Shown here one piece after another: positions 44,359-53,171 of a stretch of 64,000 nt of DNA (positions are counted from its first letter, which is position 1; the number at the start of each line of letters is the position of its first letter). The translations under genes were made by a program, and so were the position numbers. Under the pieces are notes generated by a model that saw nothing but the letters and a program-made list of their open reading frames with translations, did no database searches and was not told the origin of the DNA. The stretch covers positions 124,001 through 188,000 of the forward strand of contig CAVSZA010000024.1 in the NCBI GenBank assembly GCA_963732095.1. Reading direction: 5' to 3'. Origin of the DNA: AP-15 sp963732095. Its GTDB lineage: Bacteria > Pseudomonadota > Alphaproteobacteria > ATCC43930 > CGMCC-115725.

Positions 44359-45957
44359 CTAAACTGTGCAAACCACCCTGAGGCCGATGCGGCCCTGCCA
44401 GCCCGAGAAGTCCGGGGCGTTGCTGTCGCGGTAGGCAGATCGGCAGATGGCAGGGTTGTGCGACCACGAGCCGCCGCGCAATATTCGCTGGCTGTCGGCG
44501 GCGCCCGAGAGGTTGGCGCTGCCGTCCACGGGGACATCGGCATAGTTGGCGCTCCACTTGTCGAGGCAATACTCCCAAACATTGCCGTGCATGTCGTAGA
44601 GGCCAAACCGGTTGGGTGGAAATGTCCCCGGACGCGTCGTCTTGCCTCGGAAAACCCCGGTGGGGCCTTCACCATAGGCGCCCAATTCATATTTCGCGTC
44701 GTAATAGACGTCGGAGGCGACGCTCTTGCCATCGCTTTCGCCGCATACCGCACCGCCGGTTCCACAATAGTTCGCGAGTTCGGGGGTGATAGTCGGCCCG
44801 AAGTGAAAGGGACCCATCGTGCCCGCGCGGCAGGCATATTCCCATTCGGCTTCGCTCGGTAGCCGATAGGACCGGCCGGTGATCGCAGTGAGGCGCAGGC
44901 AAAATTCTTCCGCCTGGTGCCAAGTGATGCTCTCGACGGGAAGATCGATGCCCTTGAAGAACGACGAGTTCGGATCGAGGTTTCGGCGGATCTGGTCGGG
45001 ATGCGCCAATACTGCCGCAGACCACTGGGCCTGAGTGACGGGGGATGCGCTGATAAAAAACGGAGCGAGCGTGACATGGTGCTGCGGACCTTCATTGCCC
45101 TGTCGCTCCGGCTCATCGACCGGCGAGCCCATCGTGAAACTGCCCCCCGGGATCGAGACCATATCGAGCCGGGCAGCGGGACCGAGCACTTCGGTGAATA
45201 CCGCGGCTTTGTATTTTTCCGGCGGGTTCCGGACCCCTTTCGAATCAACGGTTACGACATCGAAAGCAATAGTCCGCAGCGGCGGTTTTGATAACAGCCT
45301 GCGGATGGAAGGTGCGGCAAGGATGGCGCCGGTCCCGGCGGCAGCGAGCGCGGCAACTCCCAGCGCCTGACGCCGTGTCACCCTGAGGGGCCGACCCAAA
45401 AATTGCCGGCCTGGGATGGCCGGTCGCGCGGCCGGCGCAATAGAGGCATCGGGTGCCGCGGCAGTTGAGGCGAGTTGCTCGACCCGTCCGCCTTCTTTGG
45501 CAATGTCGAGATTTAGCCGCCTCGTCATTTCCGCAAAATCCGACTCCCACCGGTTGTGGCTCAGCTCAAATCCATTACGATAAACCAGGTCCCTGATATC
45601 TGGGGGTAGTTGCTCGGGGGCGGGCATATGCGCCCCCTGCACCAGGATCGGCGTGACGACGATGTCGCGCTTGAGCGCCGCTTCGATCTCCAGGCGGACG
45701 AAATCACCCGGATTGTGTAAGCGTGGTCGTCCCTCTTCGTCTTTGACGTCGGCCCAGTCTCTGCCGATCAGCACCAGCATCAGGTCGCAAGATTCCAGTG
45801 TTTTTTGCAGTGCGCCGCGGAAGTCACGGCCCAAAGCGATGCTGTCCACGTCCATGAATACGGAATTCTTGCCCAGCTTTCCTAAAAGCTCGTTGAACAA
45901 AGCCCTGGCCTCTCCGGCAGTAATCTCCCTTCTGTAGCTGATGAAGACTGTACTCAT
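44359..45957 (-). CDS. TIR domain - membrane helix - FGE/SUMF1 domain protein
   Basis: 532 residues from ATG 45957. Residues ~1-140 form a TIR domain: STVFISYRRE, SVFMDVDSIALGRDF, LMLVLIGRDW and FVRLEIEAALKRDIVVTPIL. A Pro/Ala linker leads to TRRQALGVAALAAAGTGAIL (~residues 200-225), one hydrophobic segment with a twin-Arg start. The rest is a formylglycine-generating-enzyme fold: MVSIPGGSFTMGSPVDEPER, SYRLPSEAEWEYACRAG, GLYDMHGNVWEYC, RILRGGSWSHNPAICRSAYR. Only one of the two FGE active-site cysteines is kept (first is Ser/His), so it is probably a binding or non-canonical enzyme. The helix would put the FGE domain outside and TIR inside. Divergent partner: DUF4231 gene. Confidence 0.88.
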   Translation of the reverse strand: MSTVFISYRREITAGEARALFNELLGKLGKNSVFMDVDSIALGRDFRGALQKTLESCDLMLVLIGRDWADVKDEEGRPRLHNPGDFVRLEIEAALKRDIVVTPILVQGAHMPAPEQLPPDIRDLVYRNGFELSHNRWESDFAEMTRRLNLDIAKEGGRVEQLASTAAAPDASIAPAARPAIPGRQFLGRPLRVTRRQALGVAALAAAGTGAILAAPSIRRLLSKPPLRTIAFDVVTVDSKGVRNPPEKYKAAVFTEVLGPAARLDMVSIPGGSFTMGSPVDEPERQGNEGPQHHVTLAPFFISASPVTQAQWSAAVLAHPDQIRRNLDPNSSFFKGIDLPVESITWHQAEEFCLRLTAITGRSYRLPSEAEWEYACRAGTMGPFHFGPTITPELANYCGTGGAVCGESDGKSVASDVYYDAKYELGAYGEGPTGVFRGKTTRPGTFPPNRFGLYDMHGNVWEYCLDKWSANYADVPVDGSANLSGAADSQRILRGGSWSHNPAICRSAYRDSNAPDFSGWQGRIGLRVVCTV

Positions 45958-46252
45958 GTATTCTCGACCTGAGACTGCCCGCGAGCCAGCAATCATCTCC
46001 CAATCGGACGGCGCAACTCAAGCGCAAATTGGTGCGGTATTCTTCCGTCTGCGGATGCGTTTGCGGCTTGTCAACAGCAATCACGCGGGACTGAAAGGGA
46101 GACTCCACATCGTGATCTTGCTTTGTCGTCCCTCTATCGTAGTTAAGGGTCACTAAAATTTACGGCTGGTCGCCACCCGAGAACATTGCTGGTTGAACCC
46201 TGCGAGGGTAGGATCTCGGAGGTGTCCAGACACACAGAGAGAGAGGAGCGCC

Positions 46253-46924
46253 GTGGCTCACTCTATGCCGGATTTCTCGGTTGTCCCCATTGATGTTGGG
46301 ACTGGAGCCAAGGAGCAAGCCCCACTGCCGGAAGCCGTGGGCGAATCAAACAAACAGCCGACGCAGTCGTCACCCGAAATTCCAAAGGCTGTGAACAACG
46401 GTGTAGACGACCCCACAGCGAAGGAACGAGATGGGTTGGCTGAACAATACTTCAAAAATGACTTGGCTGATCAGCGGACGTGGTACAGCCAGAAGGCCGG
46501 CTTGTACAAGACGCGTTCTGAATTACTGGCTCTCCTTACCATAGTGCTGGGCGGATTGATCACTTTTGTCCAGGTGTTTGGGCCCGCGCCGTGGGTGCCG
46601 ATTGTGTCTGGGTCGATCGGCGCAATCGTCGCAACCGCGGCGGGTTGGCAACGCATCGCCCGCTACAGTGAGACTTGGATATCGTATCGGACCGCTTCAG
46701 AGCGGATGAAGCGCGAGCGTCGCCTGTATACACACGGCGCCGGTTCCTACCGAGGATTGCCCGAGCGAGAGGCTTACCTGACGTTCGTGGAAGCCATCGA
46801 GGGCATCATTGCCGAGGAACAGAACATATTTTGGCGAGACCGTGGAAACAACCCGCCAACCCCTCCCGGCAATTCCGATACCAAGACTGCGGGAGAGCCG
46901 CGAGGACCTTCAGCCAACCAGTGA
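46253..46924 (+). CDS. DUF4231 (SLATT-like) two-helix membrane protein
   Basis: From GTG 46253, with AGAGAGGAG five bases upstream, 223 residues. After a disordered 75-residue leader the DUF4231 core follows: YFKNDLADQRTWYSQKAGLY, two membrane helices (LLALLTIVLGGLITFVQVFG and PIVSGSIGAIVATAAGWQRI) and the long helix WISYRTASERMKRERRLYTH. The layout of helix, two TM segments, then a cytosolic helix is that of the SLATT group of predicted two-TM effectors found with nucleotide-signalling defence genes. It is divergent from the TIR-FGE gene, 295 bases apart. Confidence 0.8.
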   Translation: MAHSMPDFSVVPIDVGTGAKEQAPLPEAVGESNKQPTQSSPEIPKAVNNGVDDPTAKERDGLAEQYFKNDLADQRTWYSQKAGLYKTRSELLALLTIVLGGLITFVQVFGPAPWVPIVSGSIGAIVATAAGWQRIARYSETWISYRTASERMKRERRLYTHGAGSYRGLPEREAYLTFVEAIEGIIAEEQNIFWRDRGNNPPTPPGNSDTKTAGEPRGPSANQ

Positions 46925-46987
46925 AAGACGGGCGACGCGAACGGTCCTCACCGCCGGCGTTGCAGGCTGGGAGCAACCGCGGCGGCG

Positions 46988-47737
46988 TCAGTAGTATCCC
47001 GTGCCGCCGTTGACGTGGATGGTCTGGCCGGTGATGAAGCTGCCGTCGTCGCTGACCAGAAAGAGACAGGTGGCGGCGATCTCGTCCACGTGCCCTTGAC
47101 GGCCCAATGGAATGCCGGCGGCGCTCGGCACCCGCCCCTGATACCACTCGGGATTGTCTCGCCTGGTGTCGATGCTGCCGGGGGAGACCACGTTGGCCCG
47201 GATGTTCTGGGCGGCAAACTCGGAGGCCAGGGCTCGCGCGAGGCCGACGAGACCCATTTTTGCTGCGGATACGTGGGCGCGTCCGCTGCCGCCGGTGAAG
47301 GCGCCTTCGCCGGTGAAGAACAGAATGCGGCCATACTGGTTTTTGACCATCGAGCCTATGGCCGCCTGCGTGCAGTAGAGCGCGCCATCGAGGACAACGC
47401 CCCTGACGCGCTCCCAGTCTTGTATCGTCACTTCTGTGAAGGGCTTGTGAGGCCGGATCGCGGCATTGTTGATGAGGATGTCGATGCGGCCGAACTCGGA
47501 CATCGCCCGCGCCACCATCGCGTCGACTTGATCTTTCTTGGCGACGTCGGCAATGACGGCGAGCGCCTTGACCCCGCGGTCGCGGGCCTCGCGCGCGACG
47601 GCGTCGGCTTCGGCTTGGTTCGAGCGGGCGTTGACGACGACGTGAGCCCCCTCCCCGGCCAGCTTCAACACGGTGGCGCGGCCGATATTGCGGCCCGAGC
47701 CGGTTACCAGCGCGACTTTCCCGTCGAGCTTACCCAT
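46988..47737 (-). CDS. SDR family oxidoreductase lacking the catalytic tyrosine
   Basis: 249 residues. The Rossmann glycine motif is VALVTGSGRNIGRATVLKLA, NAA is present in ILINNAAIRPHKPF, and the end GQTIHVNGGTGYY is usual. The YxxxK active site reads HVSAAK: the Lys is there but the Tyr position is Val (codon GTA at the site), and the Ser strand reads LFFTGEG. Classical dehydrogenase activity would be impaired. It is transcribed from just downstream of the MHS transporter gene and may share its transcript. Confidence 0.85.
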   Translation of the reverse strand: MGKLDGKVALVTGSGRNIGRATVLKLAGEGAHVVVNARSNQAEADAVAREARDRGVKALAVIADVAKKDQVDAMVARAMSEFGRIDILINNAAIRPHKPFTEVTIQDWERVRGVVLDGALYCTQAAIGSMVKNQYGRILFFTGEGAFTGGSGRAHVSAAKMGLVGLARALASEFAAQNIRANVVSPGSIDTRRDNPEWYQGRVPSAAGIPLGRQGHVDEIAATCLFLVSDDGSFITGQTIHVNGGTGYY

Positions 47738-47786
47738 CAGTGCACCTCCATGACGAAGTTCTGAGACGTGGCAGGGAAAAGGTCAC

Positions 47787-49112
47787 CTAAGCATGCTCCT
47801 GCGAGATGTCGCGGTTCGTGAGATCCGGCATCAGCGCGGTCGCGACGATAGAGACGACCGCACAGAAGAGGATATAGACGGCGATCACATAGCCCGAACC
47901 GAACGCCGCAAGGAGCGCCGTCGCGATCAGCGGCGCGGGGCCGCCGGCGATGACCGAAGCGAGCTGATAGCCGATCGAGCAGCCGCTGTACCGCAGCCGC
48001 GGCGTGAAGCATTCTGCGATCAAAGCGGCCTGCGGCCCGTACATCAGGTCGTGAGGCACAAACGACAGGATGATGCCGAGAAATATCCAGGCCGGCACCA
48101 TCGTGTTCAACATCGCGAAATAGATGAAGCCGAATATCCCGGTCGCGACCGAGCCGATGATGTATATGCGCTTGCGGCCGAACCGGTCCGACAAATGCCC
48201 GGCCAGCGGGATCGTGACAAACGACACCAGCCCCGCGGCGATCAGCGCCGTCAGAAGAAAATCGCGCGAGGTGTGTAGAACCTGCGTGCCGTAGGTGAAG
48301 ACGAAGGCGAGATAGATGTAAGCGGGGGCCTGCTCGGCCATCCGGGCGAAGGCCGACAGGATGATCTGCTTTGGTTGGCGCTTGATGACTTCGAGCACGG
48401 GGACCCGCTCGATCCGCTCTTCGGCAACCAGGCGCCGGAAGACCGGCGTCTCGAGGATGCCGAGCCGGATGTAGAGCCCGACCGCGACCATGACTATGCT
48501 CAGCATGAACGGGATGCGCCAGCCCCAGACGAGGAACTGGTCGCCTGACATGGCGCTGAATACCAATACCGCCAAATTCGCCAACAGCAGCCCGGCGGGC
48601 CCGCCGAACTGCGGCCACGAGGTGATGAACCCGCGATGGCGGTTGGTGCGCGCCCATTCCATCGACAACAGCACCGAGCCGCCCCATTCGCCGCCGACTC
48701 CGATCCCCTGGATAAAGCGGATGATCGTCAGGATGACAGCGCCCCAGATGCCAACGGTTTCGTAGGTCGGCACAAAGCCCACCGCGAACGTCGCCAATCC
48801 GGTCGTCAAGAGGGTCGCGATTAGCGCCCCCTTGCGCCCGATCCGGTCGCCGAAATGCCCGAAGAACGCCGCGCCGATCGGCCGGGCGATAAAGCCGACG
48901 GTATAGACCGCGAACGCCTCCAGCACGCCGACCAGCGGGTCTGATTTCGGGAAGAAGAGCTTCCCGAAGGCGAGCCCGGTAACGATGCTGTAGAGCAGGA
49001 AATCGTACCACTCGATCGTCGTGCCGACTGTGCTCGCGATCACCGCTCGCCGCAGTTGCGCGCGGTGATCTGCCTCGGACAGCGGGGTTGATGCGATGTC
49101 GATTGTCGTCAT
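47787..49112 (-). CDS. MFS transporter, metabolite:H+ symporter (MHS/ProP-like) family
   Basis: 441 residues and 12 predicted helices. VIASTVGTTIEWYDFLLYSI at the first helix, GFIARPIGAAFFGHFGDRIG RK (motif A) and RFIQGIGVGGEWGGSVLLSM are diagnostic of the MHS family that imports citrate, shikimate, 2-oxoglutarate, betaine and similar acids with protons. The second half has GHLSDRFGRKRIYI. The substrate is unknown. The stop is 49 bases before the SDR start. Confidence 0.9.
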   Translation of the reverse strand: MTTIDIASTPLSEADHRAQLRRAVIASTVGTTIEWYDFLLYSIVTGLAFGKLFFPKSDPLVGVLEAFAVYTVGFIARPIGAAFFGHFGDRIGRKGALIATLLTTGLATFAVGFVPTYETVGIWGAVILTIIRFIQGIGVGGEWGGSVLLSMEWARTNRHRGFITSWPQFGGPAGLLLANLAVLVFSAMSGDQFLVWGWRIPFMLSIVMVAVGLYIRLGILETPVFRRLVAEERIERVPVLEVIKRQPKQIILSAFARMAEQAPAYIYLAFVFTYGTQVLHTSRDFLLTALIAAGLVSFVTIPLAGHLSDRFGRKRIYIIGSVATGIFGFIYFAMLNTMVPAWIFLGIILSFVPHDLMYGPQAALIAECFTPRLRYSGCSIGYQLASVIAGGPAPLIATALLAAFGSGYVIAVYILFCAVVSIVATALMPDLTNRDISQEHA

Positions 49113-49281
49113 GGCGCCTTCCCGATAACCCGTATTTTTTCAGATTACACAAGGTCTTCACCGAACCATGATCAGCCGGTCCGGCCGGATAGGCAACACG
49201 CTTTCGCGCACTACGTGTGTCATGCCCCGGCCGAAATCGCGATTCCTCTGCCGAGATCAAGCCTTCGCTGCATGCCGGGCG

Positions 49282-51264
49282 TCAGTGGGTGTGAGCCGCA
49301 TGGTCGGGGGGCGTGATGGAGATCCGAGCGACGCGCTCGGCATCGGCAACCAATGTGCTGGGCGGAGCCACGCCGCCAGGCATGTTGTTGGTCCAGCGGG
49401 CGCGAATTTTTCGGGCGCGGTCGAGCAGTAGTTCCGTCTCGCCGCCATCCTCGGCCGCGCGAAACAGCGCCAGCGCGGAACTCACTTCGGATGACACGGG
49501 CACGACGAAGGGCGGCGTGCGGTTGCCCTCGGGGGTTTCGTCGGGGGAGGTGCCGAGCCCGACTGCAACTACCAGCAGGCCGGCGGAGGCGAGGAGGGGC
49601 TGCGCCGCCGCCAGCTGCTGGAGGCGCTCGACCGGAGCTGGCGGCGCGAAGAGCACGAGCAGCACCGGCCCGGTTTCGAGTACTTCCCTCAACGTCTGCT
49701 GGACCCCGCCGGCTTCGGCAGCGAAATCGGGCACCTCCGCCGGCCCGGCGGCGGTGGTGACCTCCGGCCCGATCCGCACGGCGAGCACGCCGGCGGCGCG
49801 GGCGCGGATGAAGTTGATCACGTCCCACCGCCGGTTTGGGTTCAGCACGTCGGCAAAGCCGGGCATCATGCCCTCGTCCATCCCGTGGCTGATCCACCAG
49901 AACAGGTCGCCCGGGCTGTGCGCGAAGAGATGCGGTTCGGTCAGATCTGCCGGCCGGATCGGCAAGCGGGAGGCAGCGGGGCCGTCGCCGTGGCCCGTTG
50001 CGCCATGGCAGAGGGCGCAATTCTCGGCGTAGACAGCGGCCCCGCGGGCGACGGAAGCCGCGGCGTACGGCTCGGCGGGAGCGTAATAGCTCGTCGGGTA
50101 GGCGCGCTCGATCGCCGGGCGTAGCGGAGGCCAACCGGCCGCGAGCCACAGCACGAGGCCGGCAGCAAAACCAGCCATAAGCCGATAGCGTCCGGCCGCC
50201 GCGGCGGCTGCGACGCCTACGCCGCAAACGCAAATGGCCACAGCCAGGATCGCCAGTAGGATCCTCGATACGATGGTCAGCGCAGCGATGTCGAGCCGGA
50301 ATGGAAACGGCCAACCGGGTTCGCTGTGCAAGCCCGGCGGCAAGGTGCCGAGCGCGCCGACGATGACGAGGACGCCGAGGCCGAGCGCTGTTTCGATCCG
50401 CGCGTTGCCCCGTAATCGGGCGACGGTCTGCCAGACGACGTTGCGAGTGCCGCCGGCGAGATCAGCGAGCCGCGGTGTGAGCCGCAGAAGATTGACCGCG
50501 GCAACCATCAGCATGGCGATAAAGAGTGCAATTTTGGCGAGGAGCAGATGGCCATATTCGGTGCCGACCAAGGCCGGGACCGTGCCGGCGAGAAACCAGG
50601 TGTTGACCAAGCCGCCGGCAAACAGAATCGTCACACTCGCTACGGCCAGTCTCGAATAGCGCCGTGTCGCGACCGCCGTCCAATCGGCATCACCGTTCCG
50701 CCGCGCCTCGGCCAGGAGCAGAATCAACGGCGGAAGCGTCCCCAGCCACAGGCCCGCGGCGAGCAGATGGAGGATGTCCGCTGCCAAATGCAGATCCCCG
50801 GGCGGGCCGGGTGTCGCCGCACCATGGCCGGCCCAGGCGAGGCTCGCCAGCATCACCGCGGCGAGGAAGAGTGCCATCGACCCGAAAGCAGCCCGCCGGG
50901 GTTGCCCTAAGAGACAGAAGCCGAGCAGCAGCGCGATACCGAGCCGCAGCAGCCAATCCTCCCCAAACCGCGTGCGGGTCAGCACGATTGGTACGGCGCC
51001 TTGAGAAAGCGCGACGCCGAGCGGCTTCCCGCTCATCCCTGCCGCCACCGCAACGAGCCAGGCAGCGCCCGAGACTAGCGCCACCGCCAGACTCGCCCAG
51101 GCCAGCCAGCCGAGTCTCCGGTGCAGTCTCGCCGTGCTTGCGGCTGTGGCACCGAAGTTCCGGAGTGCCGGACCGGCGACGAGATGCTCGAAGGCCAAGG
51201 CCCCGGTCAACGTAATGGTCCCGGTGAAATGGAGGGTACGTGCAGCGATCAGAAAACCTTCCAT
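49282..51264 (-). CDS. copD: CopD copper-resistance membrane protein fused to a cytochrome c domain
   Basis: 660 residues from ATG 51264. The first ~390 residues are CopD-like: many helices with His-containing ones (RTLHFTGTITLTGALAFEHL, DILHLLAAGLWLGTLPPLIL). Then GAAVYAENCALCHGATGHGD is a c-type haem site (CxxCH), with MMPGFADVLNP supplying a Met. The last ~150 residues look like a thioredoxin/SCO-like domain without Cys pair (PVLLVLFAPPAPVERLQQLA) and end His-rich (PPDHAAHTH). It follows copC by 28 bases and likely handles copper at the inner membrane, coupled to electron transfer. Confidence 0.85.
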   Translation of the reverse strand: MEGFLIAARTLHFTGTITLTGALAFEHLVAGPALRNFGATAASTARLHRRLGWLAWASLAVALVSGAAWLVAVAAGMSGKPLGVALSQGAVPIVLTRTRFGEDWLLRLGIALLLGFCLLGQPRRAAFGSMALFLAAVMLASLAWAGHGAATPGPPGDLHLAADILHLLAAGLWLGTLPPLILLLAEARRNGDADWTAVATRRYSRLAVASVTILFAGGLVNTWFLAGTVPALVGTEYGHLLLAKIALFIAMLMVAAVNLLRLTPRLADLAGGTRNVVWQTVARLRGNARIETALGLGVLVIVGALGTLPPGLHSEPGWPFPFRLDIAALTIVSRILLAILAVAICVCGVGVAAAAAAGRYRLMAGFAAGLVLWLAAGWPPLRPAIERAYPTSYYAPAEPYAAASVARGAAVYAENCALCHGATGHGDGPAASRLPIRPADLTEPHLFAHSPGDLFWWISHGMDEGMMPGFADVLNPNRRWDVINFIRARAAGVLAVRIGPEVTTAAGPAEVPDFAAEAGGVQQTLREVLETGPVLLVLFAPPAPVERLQQLAAAQPLLASAGLLVVAVGLGTSPDETPEGNRTPPFVVPVSSEVSSALALFRAAEDGGETELLLDRARKIRARWTNNMPGGVAPPSTLVADAERVARISITPPDHAAHTH

Positions 51265-51292
51265 TGCCGCCTCCGAGCCTCGCAATCAAGGC

Positions 51293-51658
51293 TCATCCGC
51301 GCCCGACCTCGAAGGTGAAGGTGCCTTCGGTCGGGTGGGTATCGACCGAGACGACGTGCCAGCTGACCAGGTAGGTCCCCGGCGGCAGCGGCTTCAGCCC
51401 GATCTGCAGCTCGGCCGGACTGCCTTGGGGGATCTGGGCATTGCCGAGATCGACCCGCTGTCCCGCCTCGTTCGTCACGGTCACGCCGCTGAACGCCGGT
51501 TCAAGGTCCTGCGTGAACCACAAGGTGACGACGGGCGGCGGGGCCGGCACCGAACTGCCGACCGCCGGGCTTGCATGGTCGAGAAAGGCGTGCGCCCGCG
51601 CCGGGGATGAGCCAATCAGGACCGCGCCGACAACCAGCAACACCATGATCCCGCGCAT
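51293..51658 (-). CDS. copC: CopC periplasmic copper-binding protein
   Basis: From ATG 51658, 121 residues: signal peptide MRGIMVLLVVGAVLIGSSPA (ARA cut) then HAFLDHASPAVGSSV, whose first His is a copper ligand, ALWFTQ-type strand VVTLWFTQDLEPAFSGVTVT, and the C-terminal YLVSWHVVSVDTHPTEGTFT with further His ligands. CopC carries copper in the periplasm and works with CopD. Its ATG overlaps the previous stop by one base (TGATG), so the genes are coupled. Longer upstream frames are read-through of the neighbouring gene. Confidence 0.92.
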   Translation of the reverse strand: MRGIMVLLVVGAVLIGSSPARAHAFLDHASPAVGSSVPAPPPVVTLWFTQDLEPAFSGVTVTNEAGQRVDLGNAQIPQGSPAELQIGLKPLPPGTYLVSWHVVSVDTHPTEGTFTFEVGRG

Positions 51659-52575
51659 CACCACCACTCCGAGATCGGCCGGCCGATGCTGTGCGGGAAC
51701 AGATCGTCGAGGTACACGTGAAACTGGATGACGCCGCCGTAGCCGTGCCCCGTGAAACGATTTGCCGGCAAGATCGCCTCCGCGCCGATCTGGAAATATT
51801 GCCCGGCCCAGATCACCCCGGGCTGGATCGTGCCGATCGTCTGAGTCGCCGGTACGCGATTGATCGGCGTCGTAAAGGCGACCTCGACCAGTGGGATCAA
51901 TCGATTGAATGGCTCGCGAAGCCCGATGTCTTTCACACAACACTGGAGATAAGGGAGGCTGTATTCGAAGGCGAAGCCGTAATTGAAATTGGTCGGGTTC
52001 GGCACGCCGGCGCTCTCCACCTTGGTCGGGAAGTCGAAGCCGAGATTGCCGGTGATCGCAAAGGGCCGCAGATAGGGAAGCGACCGCGGCAGGTCACCCA
52101 ATCCTTTGCCGAAATCGAAAGTCGGCGACAATGTCGTGAAATCGGGAGCGCCGAGCGCCTGAACCCGGCCGGTATGCGCCCAAGTCACGTTGAGTCCCAC
52201 GAGGCCGAGCGCTTCGTGCGGTCCGTTGACAAAGAGCTGATATTGCGCGCCGGTTTGCAGCGCGCCGAGCCCGGTGACCGCCGGCTGGCCCATCGGTTGC
52301 AGGCGTTGCCATTGATCCCTGATCGTCACGTCGGTATCCGGCGTGATGCGCTTCGACAGATCGATTTGGATGTCGGTCTCTCGCGCCCCGTCGGGCCCGG
52401 GCGGGTTGACGGTAACCTGCGGGATCGACATTTCGTCGGCAACGAACGGGTCGTCCGTCAGGATCGTCGCAGGGAAAAAACGCTGACCGGCAAAGCCGTG
52501 CGCCAGCGCGGCGGAATTCGCGGAGATAAGGGTGACGGCCGCAGCTACGGCCGCCCCCGACCGAATAGGGTTCAT
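51658..52575 (-). CDS. secreted/outer-membrane protein of the copper operon, unknown function
   Basis: 305 residues. Signal peptide (SGAAVAAAVTLISANSAALA) then HGFAGQRFFPATILTDDPFV. The mature part has alternating strands and aromatic ends typical of a beta-barrel or transporter-like outer-membrane protein (GNLGFDFPTKVES, FNYGFAFEYSLPYLQCCVKD, IQPGVIWAGQYFQIGAEAIL, VIQFHVYLDDLFPHS). It lies between DUF2946 and copC genes with tight spacing, an arrangement seen in copper clusters. No motif defines an activity. Confidence 0.7.
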   Translation of the reverse strand: MNPIRSGAAVAAAVTLISANSAALAHGFAGQRFFPATILTDDPFVADEMSIPQVTVNPPGPDGARETDIQIDLSKRITPDTDVTIRDQWQRLQPMGQPAVTGLGALQTGAQYQLFVNGPHEALGLVGLNVTWAHTGRVQALGAPDFTTLSPTFDFGKGLGDLPRSLPYLRPFAITGNLGFDFPTKVESAGVPNPTNFNYGFAFEYSLPYLQCCVKDIGLREPFNRLIPLVEVAFTTPINRVPATQTIGTIQPGVIWAGQYFQIGAEAILPANRFTGHGYGGVIQFHVYLDDLFPHSIGRPISEWW

Positions 52576-52651
52576 GCGGGGGCTCCCGAGGGAAATGCCA
52601 ATGGGCCGTGGCCGCGCAGAGACGGCCCGGCAGCTCGACAGGACGGCAGGC

Positions 52652-53056
52652 TCAGGCGAGAGGCGGAGCGCGGGAGCGATAAGCGGCGGGAGCGCCGACG
52701 CGTTCGGCTTGGATTACAGAATGCGCCGCCGGCAGCCCGGCAGGGAGTGGGAGCGACAGTGCTGCCGGCGCCGGCGGGGCGATGGCGGCCAGAGAGCCGA
52801 TCGCGCTGCATACCGGACACGCGTGATGTTTGTGGTGTTCTTCGGGCTTGCCGTCCGCGTCACGATGTCCGGTGAGCAGCGCCAGCAGATGCCGTTCGCC
52901 GCTATCAACCTTGGCGTTGGTGCCGCATAGGTGAGTCGGCTCGGACGCCTCAGCGAAGTCGAAGGCAAGGTGCACCGGCACCAGTGCGTTGAGGGCGAGC
53001 GCGAGGAGGCCGAGTCGCGCAGCCCAGATCGTACCCCGCCACTTCCTCGCTCGCAT
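52652..53056 (-). CDS. DUF2946 family protein
   Basis: 134 residues. An N-terminal membrane anchor or signal (LGLLALALNALVPVHLAFDF), a spacer with Cys (THLCGTN) and the DUF2946 motif GKPEEHHKHHACPVCSAIGS, where clustered His and CPVC are probable metal ligands. The C-terminus is Ala/Pro-rich. DUF2946 proteins accompany copper transport and resistance genes; this is the first gene of the copper operon and sits 76 bases before the next. Confidence 0.82.
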   Translation of the reverse strand: MRARKWRGTIWAARLGLLALALNALVPVHLAFDFAEASEPTHLCGTNAKVDSGERHLLALLTGHRDADGKPEEHHKHHACPVCSAIGSLAAIAPPAPAALSLPLPAGLPAAHSVIQAERVGAPAAYRSRAPPLA

Positions 53057-53171
53057 TCGGGCGTCCCGGCGATAGGGGATGTTGGTGCCGAGCGATTTTA
53101 GTGGAATGGTGAAGTTCCCTGCAATGGCTGCGCGAATTCGCCGAGCGGGCGTTCTAGCGCGACGTGGACGC

